DNA of 64,000 nucleotides from Pseudomonas nitroreducens NBRC 12694. GTDB lineage: Bacteria > Pseudomonadota > Gammaproteobacteria > Pseudomonadales > Pseudomonadaceae. The notes under the pieces are model-generated. The model did no database searches and had not been told where the DNA came from. It saw only the letters and a list, made by a program, of their open reading frames with translations. Position 1 is the stretch's first letter. Every line of letters starts with the position of its first letter. The DNA is taken from positions 124,001 to 188,000 of the forward strand of contig NZ_BDAI01000007.1 of NCBI RefSeq assembly GCF_002091755.1, in the 5' to 3' direction. The translations under genes were made by a program, and so were the position numbers. Below are positions 59,731-64,000 of the stretch, one piece after another.

Positions 59731-61515
59731 CTACTTCTGTTCGCTCTGCGGGGTCACCCGCATGACTTCCTCGATGGTCGTCAGGCCCGCCGCAACCTTC
59801 TGCGCGCCGGACAGCCGCAGGCTGCGCATGCCTTCCTTGAAGGCCTGGCGGCGCAGCGGGATGAGGTCGGTGTCGGCGGTGATCAGCTCCTTCAGCGACT
59901 CCGTCAGCAGCATGATCTCGTACACGCCGGCGCGTCCGCGGTAACCGGTGTCGCGGCATTCCAGGCAGCCGACGGCCTGCTGCGCACCGGTGGGCAGCGG
60001 GGCGTTCCAGGGGCGGGTGACTTCCTGCCAGTCTTCCTCGTGCAGCTCCATCGGCGCCTTGCAGTGCGGGCAGAGCGTGCGCACCAGGCGCTGGGCCATG
60101 ACGCCGAGCACGGTGGCGCGGATCAGGTAGTAGGGCACGCCCAGTTCCAGCAGACGGGTGATGGCGGTGGGCGAGTCGTTGGTGTGCAGCGTGGAGAGCA
60201 CCAGGTGGCCGGTGAGTGCCGCCTGGATCGCCATTTCGGCGGTTTCCAGGTCACGGATCTCGCCGACCATGATGATGTCCGGGTCTTGCCGCAGCAGGGC
60301 GCGCACGCCGCTGGCGAAGGTCAGGTCGATGTTGTGCTGGACCTGCATCTGGTTGAACGAGGGCTCGATCATCTCGATCGGGTCCTCGATGGTGCAGAGG
60401 TTCACCTCATCGGTCGCCAGCTGCTTGAGCGTGGTGTAGAGCGTGGTGGTCTTGCCCGAACCGGTGGGGCCGGTGACCAGGATGATGCCGTTGGGCTGGC
60501 TGGTCATGCTTTCCCAGCGGCGCAGGTCGTCGGGGGAGAAGCCGAGCTGGTCGAAACTCTTGAGCAGCACCTCGGGATCGAAGATCCGCATCACCATCTT
60601 CTCGCCGAAGGCCGTGGGCAGGGTGGACAGGCGCAGCTCCACCTCGGCGCCTTCCGGGGTCTTGGTCTTCACCCGGCCGTCCTGCGGCTTGCGCTTCTCG
60701 GCGACGTTCATGCGCCCCAGGGATTTCAGGCGGCTGACCACCGCCATGCTGACCTGCGGCGGGAACTGGTAGACGTTGTGCAGCACGCCGTCGATGCGGA
60801 AGCGTACCGTGCCCTGCTCGCGGCGCGGTTCGATATGGATATCGCTGGCGCGCTGTTGGAAGGCGTACTGGAACAGCCAGTCGACGATGGTGACGATGTG
60901 CGCGTCGTTGGCATCGGGTTCCTGATCGCTGGCGCCCAGGTTGAGCAACTGCTCGAAGTTGCCGACCCCGCTGATCTTCTGGTCCGCCGAGCTGGCACCG
61001 GTCACCGACTTGGCGAGACGGTAGAACTCGACGGTGAAGCGCTGAATGTCCGCGGGGTTGGCCACCACGCGTTTGATCGGGCGCTTGAGAACGTGGGTGA
61101 GGTTGCTCTCCCAGGCGTGCACGAAGGGCTGTGCACTGGCGATGGTGACTTCGTCCGGCGCTACCGCGACCGCGAGGATATGGTGGCGCTGGGCGAAGGC
61201 GTAGGACATCAGCGGCGTGACCGCGGCGACATCGATCTTCAGCGGGTCGATGCGCAGGTAGGGCTGCCCGGCGTAGTCCGCCAGCCACCTCACCAGCGTA
61301 TCCAGGTCCAGCTTGTGCCCCGGCCGCTGGCGATCCTCGACCTGCTGCGCGGCGAGGAACTCCAGCGGGTGCTGCTGGTTCTTCACCGCGCTGCGGCGGA
61401 TCGCCAGGCACTGCTCGGCGTCATCCTGGGCGACGCGGCCCTGGGTGACCAGCTCGCGCAGGATGTCGCCCAGGTCGAGCGGACGGTCCTGGGCGGAAGG
61501 GGCAAAGACGGACAT
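59731..61515 (-). CDS. GspE/PilB-type secretion or pilus ATPase (orphan)
   Basis: 594-residue hexameric ATPase of the type II/IV secretion superfamily. N-terminal T2SSE_N-like domains (about 10-150), then a catalytic core: QRASDIHIEPRREQGTVRFRIDG (Asp box), Walker A GPTGSGKTTTLYTTL (near residue 348), LCTIEDPIE, Walker B-like RQDPDIIMVGEIRD, LSTLHTNDSPTAITRLLELG (His box), and a C-terminal tetracysteine Zn site (CPHC and CLEC). No gsp or pil genes adjoin, so its machine is elsewhere or unknown. Matches my memory of PAO1 PA5210. Confidence 0.88.
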   Translation of the reverse strand: MSVFAPSAQDRPLDLGDILRELVTQGRVAQDDAEQCLAIRRSAVKNQQHPLEFLAAQQVEDRQRPGHKLDLDTLVRWLADYAGQPYLRIDPLKIDVAAVTPLMSYAFAQRHHILAVAVAPDEVTIASAQPFVHAWESNLTHVLKRPIKRVVANPADIQRFTVEFYRLAKSVTGASSADQKISGVGNFEQLLNLGASDQEPDANDAHIVTIVDWLFQYAFQQRASDIHIEPRREQGTVRFRIDGVLHNVYQFPPQVSMAVVSRLKSLGRMNVAEKRKPQDGRVKTKTPEGAEVELRLSTLPTAFGEKMVMRIFDPEVLLKSFDQLGFSPDDLRRWESMTSQPNGIILVTGPTGSGKTTTLYTTLKQLATDEVNLCTIEDPIEMIEPSFNQMQVQHNIDLTFASGVRALLRQDPDIIMVGEIRDLETAEMAIQAALTGHLVLSTLHTNDSPTAITRLLELGVPYYLIRATVLGVMAQRLVRTLCPHCKAPMELHEEDWQEVTRPWNAPLPTGAQQAVGCLECRDTGYRGRAGVYEIMLLTESLKELITADTDLIPLRRQAFKEGMRSLRLSGAQKVAAGLTTIEEVMRVTPQSEQK

Positions 61516-61570
61516 GCAGACTCCCTACTTCAATGGCGGGTCGACAGGCCCGCGACGTCGCCGGGCCAGC

Positions 61571-62935
61571 TTATTTCAAAAGCGCCTTCCACGGCTTGAG
61601 GGTCAGCACAGTATGGGCCTGGGCCGCGAGGGCATCCAGGCGCCCCTCGGCCTCGGGAGTGGCGAGCAGCTCCTGCAGCTTGGCCAGTTCGCCGTAGAGG
61701 CGGTCGGTTTCCGGCAGCTCCAGTACGCTGCGCGCCAGGCGCAGCCAGACCAGCATGCGCTGCAGGCGCGGCAGCTGGTCGGCGAGTACCTCGGGCAACT
61801 GCTGGGCGCGTTGCAGCGGCATGGCCTGTGCCTCTTCGGCCAGGGTGCGCTGCAGCCACTTGCCGACGGCGGAGCCGCCCAGCCGGTTGGCACGGTCGTT
61901 GCGCTCGGCGGTCCAGGCCTTGCCCAGCAGCCAGCGCGAGGTGCTCAGGGAGAACTGACCCCAGCGCACATTCGCCAGTTCCTCGCGGAAGACTGCCGGC
62001 ATCTGCTGGCGCAGCGCCTCGTCATCGCGAGCCTGTTCGATGCGCGGTTGCCAGTCGGCGATCAGCGCGTCGAGAGCAGTACGCAGTTCGCGGGTGGTGG
62101 CGCGCGGCACGGCCTGGCCAAGACTGCCGAGCAAAGCGCGCAGGTCGAGCAGTTGCTGCAGCCAGCTTTCCAGCAGGCTCCAGTGGCCATTGAAGCGGTA
62201 TTGCTCGGCCAGGCGCTGGCTGCTGCCCAGCAGCGACCAGGACAGCGCGGCAAAGGCGCCGTCCAGCGGGGTTTCATGCAGCAGCTTCTGGGTGTCGGGC
62301 TGGATGCTGTAGCTGGCCGGGTCGAACAGACGGTAACCGCGCTCGGCCTTGCTGATGTCGCAGGGCATCAGCGCGAGGTCGGCGGCCAGTTCGATGGCCA
62401 GGTCCAGCAGCGCCTCGGGCTCGCCCTGGCGCAGTTCCAGCTCCAGTTCGCAGATATCCTCTTCCTGTTTGCCGGCGACGACCTTGCCCAGGTCGAGCGC
62501 GGCCTCGATCACCACCTTGGTCTTGCCGCGGCCCCAGGCGATCTCGGCGCGCTGGCGGGTGAAGTCGGTGCTGAAGATCGGCTTCAGGGTCTTCTTGTCC
62601 AGGTCCGCCAGGGCAGCTGGCCAGCACTGGTCGTCGAGCTTCTTGATATCGAGCTTGTTCTTCTCCAGGTACCAGTCCCATTCGTTGCGCTCGGACAGGC
62701 CGGCGATGCTCTGGCCGCGGGTCTTCAGGGTCTGGATGAACTGCTCGCCATCCTTGCGCATGCGCAGCGCCACACGGGCGCGGGCCAGATCGCGGCCAGG
62801 GGTGTCGTAGTACTGGTTGAACAGCTCGCGGGGCTCCCAGCCGGATTTGTTGCGCTTCTTCAGCGCCGGGTGATCGCGCAGGGCTTCGAGGGTCTCGCGG
62901 CTGACGCGCAATTTGATTTCGGTTTCTTTCTGCAT
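61571..62935 (-). CDS. CYTH-CHAD domain protein
   Basis: 454 residues from ATG 62935 (weak ribosome site). N-terminal CYTH triphosphate-tunnel domain with the ExExK motif (MQKETEIKLRV), YYDTPGRDLARARVALRMRK, LKTRGQSIAGLSERNEWDW and EDICELELELRQGE; C-terminal CHAD domain (about 220-454), helical with conserved His and Arg positions (RWLLGKAWTAERN). CYTH enzymes cleave triphosphate and CHAD binds polyphosphate, so a role with polyphosphate is likely. Lies 55 bp upstream of the GspE-like gene, same strand. Confidence 0.9.
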   Translation of the reverse strand: MQKETEIKLRVSRETLEALRDHPALKKRNKSGWEPRELFNQYYDTPGRDLARARVALRMRKDGEQFIQTLKTRGQSIAGLSERNEWDWYLEKNKLDIKKLDDQCWPAALADLDKKTLKPIFSTDFTRQRAEIAWGRGKTKVVIEAALDLGKVVAGKQEEDICELELELRQGEPEALLDLAIELAADLALMPCDISKAERGYRLFDPASYSIQPDTQKLLHETPLDGAFAALSWSLLGSSQRLAEQYRFNGHWSLLESWLQQLLDLRALLGSLGQAVPRATTRELRTALDALIADWQPRIEQARDDEALRQQMPAVFREELANVRWGQFSLSTSRWLLGKAWTAERNDRANRLGGSAVGKWLQRTLAEEAQAMPLQRAQQLPEVLADQLPRLQRMLVWLRLARSVLELPETDRLYGELAKLQELLATPEAEGRLDALAAQAHTVLTLKPWKALLK

Positions 62936-63122
62936 GGCGGGGGTCCGGTTCAGAGCGGCCGCGCCCGGATTCCCGACCTGCTGTAGGAAGCACGGAACGA
63001 CGGGCGCGAAAAAGACTTCAAAGTCATGCAGTCTACAGGACTTCGGCGTTCCTGCCGGGCGCCGCGAGGTTTTACCGCAGCGTGGCATGGTCCATAGTGG
63101 GAGCACATCTTCGGAGGACGCC

Positions 63123-64000
63123 ATGCCGTTGCCGCCCCTGAAACAACGCTTTGCCGAGCTGATCGCGGTTCCTTCCGTCAGCTGTACCCAGCCCGCGCTG
63201 GACCAGTCCAATCGCCCGGTGGTCGAGTTGCTCGGCAACTGGCTGGTGGACCTGGGTTTCGCCTGCGAGATGCAGCCGGTGTCACCGGGCAAGTTCAACC
63301 TGATCGCGACCCTGGGCAGCGGCCCCGGCGGCCTGGTACTGGCGGGGCATACCGATACCGTGCCCTACGACGAGGCCCTGTGGAAAAGCGACCCGCTGGG
63401 CCTGGATGAACGCGACGGGCGCTGGTTCGGCCTGGGCGCCTGCGACATGAAGGGCTTCTTCGCCCTGGCCATCGAAGCGCTGTTGCCGCTGCTGGAGCAG
63501 CCGTTCAGGCAGCCGCTGATCATCCTCGCCACCTGCGACGAGGAAAGCTCCATGGCCGGTGCCCGTGCGCTGGCCGACGCGGGGCGGCCGTTGGGGCGCG
63601 CCGCGGTGATCGGCGAACCGACCAACCTCAAGCCGATCCGCCTGCACAAGGGCGTGATGATGGAGCGCATCGACATCCTCGGGCAGAGCGGCCATTCCTC
63701 CGACCCGAGCCTGGGACGCAGTGCGTTGGAGGCCATGCAGGCGGTGATGGGCGAACTGCAGGGCCTGCGCAGCCAGTGGCAGCAGGAGTTCAACAACCCG
63801 CAGTTCAGCGTGCCGCAGCCGACGCTCAACCTGGGCTGCATCCACGGCGGCGACAACCCCAACCGCATCTGCGGCCAGTGCGCCCTGGAGTTCGACCTGC
63901 GCCCGCTGCCGGGAATGGCCCCGGAAGCCCTGCGCCAGAGCATTCGCGAGCGGCTGAGGCCGGTTGCCGAGCGCCACGCCGTGAAGATCGATTACGCACC
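63123..64000 (+). CDS. argE: Acetylornithine deacetylase ArgE, 3'-partial
   Basis: M20 zinc peptidase family enzyme releasing acetate from N-acetylornithine in arginine synthesis. The first 292 codons are present and the gene runs out of the window. Visible: LIAVPSVSCTQPALDQSN, the metal site LVLAGHTDTVPYDE (His, Asp), WFGLGACDMKGFFALAIEA (bridging Asp), CDEESSMAGARAL (catalytic Glu pair), IGEPTNLKPIRLHKGVMM and the dimer domain SGHSSDPSLGRSALEAM. GGAGG lies 5 nt before the ATG. Divergent from the CYTH-CHAD gene. Confidence 0.95.
   Translation, partial: MPLPPLKQRFAELIAVPSVSCTQPALDQSNRPVVELLGNWLVDLGFACEMQPVSPGKFNLIATLGSGPGGLVLAGHTDTVPYDEALWKSDPLGLDERDGRWFGLGACDMKGFFALAIEALLPLLEQPFRQPLIILATCDEESSMAGARALADAGRPLGRAAVIGEPTNLKPIRLHKGVMMERIDILGQSGHSSDPSLGRSALEAMQAVMGELQGLRSQWQQEFNNPQFSVPQPTLNLGCIHGGDNPNRICGQCALEFDLRPLPGMAPEALRQSIRERLRPVAERHAVKIDYA

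Overview
The window is high-GC (roughly 64-66% by eye) Pseudomonas chromosome. From oprE (3.4 kb) to lgt (56.7 kb) the gene order follows, almost gene for gene, what I remember of P. aeruginosa PAO1 PA0291-PA0341. The protein sequences look diverged, so a P. aeruginosa-group relative such as the P. nitroreducens/citronellolis lineage is a reasonable guess, but that is inference. No phage, insertion sequence, CRISPR array, tRNA or rRNA is visible.

Layout. 0-2.5 kb: the end of an exopolysaccharide locus (undecaprenyl-phosphate sugar transferase and Wza-type export lipoprotein). 2.5-4.8 kb: a non-coding stretch with a possible small RNA and a sigma54-like promoter, then the porin gene oprE. 5-19.3 kb: polyamine catabolism and uptake: agmatine deiminase aguA and its TetR-type regulator aguR, a lone polyamine-binding protein, spuI, and the divergent run spuA-B-C-D-E-F-G-H (gamma-glutamylation enzymes, transaminase, two binding proteins, ATPase, two permeases). 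19.6-29 kb: an AHL-acylase-like Ntn hydrolase, an AraC regulator and small housekeeping or unknown genes. 29-32.7 kb: serA divergent from a D-2-hydroxyglutarate dehydrogenase, then an FAH-family gene. 32.7-43.5 kb: carO and two beta-propeller genes (carP and a paralogue) bracket a second polyamine block (acetylpolyamine deacetylase, APC permease, complete Pot-type ABC importer). 43.5-56.7 kb: autotransporter aminopeptidase aaaA, rpiA, ilvA, histidinol-phosphatase-like HAD, rppH-ptsP, a diguanylate cyclase, an NRDE protein, a TauE permease and lgt. 56.7-64 kb: beyond a REP pair the PAO1-like order ends; NfeD/SPFH pair, an orphan glycosyltransferase, a GspE-like ATPase, a CYTH-CHAD protein and the start of argE.

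How the genes work together. Agmatine, putrescine, spermidine and acetylated polyamines can be imported (two ABC systems, four PotF-type binding proteins, one APC permease), deacetylated, gamma-glutamylated or transaminated. The locus lacks aguB, which in P. aeruginosa lies between aguA and aguR.

Most notable observations: (1) an 11-bp-periodic array of four half-sites upstream of carO, two of which form an exact match to the published BqsR/CarR box, with a matching two-half-site version at the same distance from a -10-like hexamer upstream of carP; (2) a partial tandem duplication of the 3' end of spuG that creates a 29-codon reading frame overlapping both spuG and spuH by ATGA; (3) inverted-repeat operator candidates upstream of aguA and in the spuI-spuA divergent region; (4) the missing aguB. 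I saw no clearly new multi-gene system; the carO/carP regulatory arrays around polyamine genes are the best lead.
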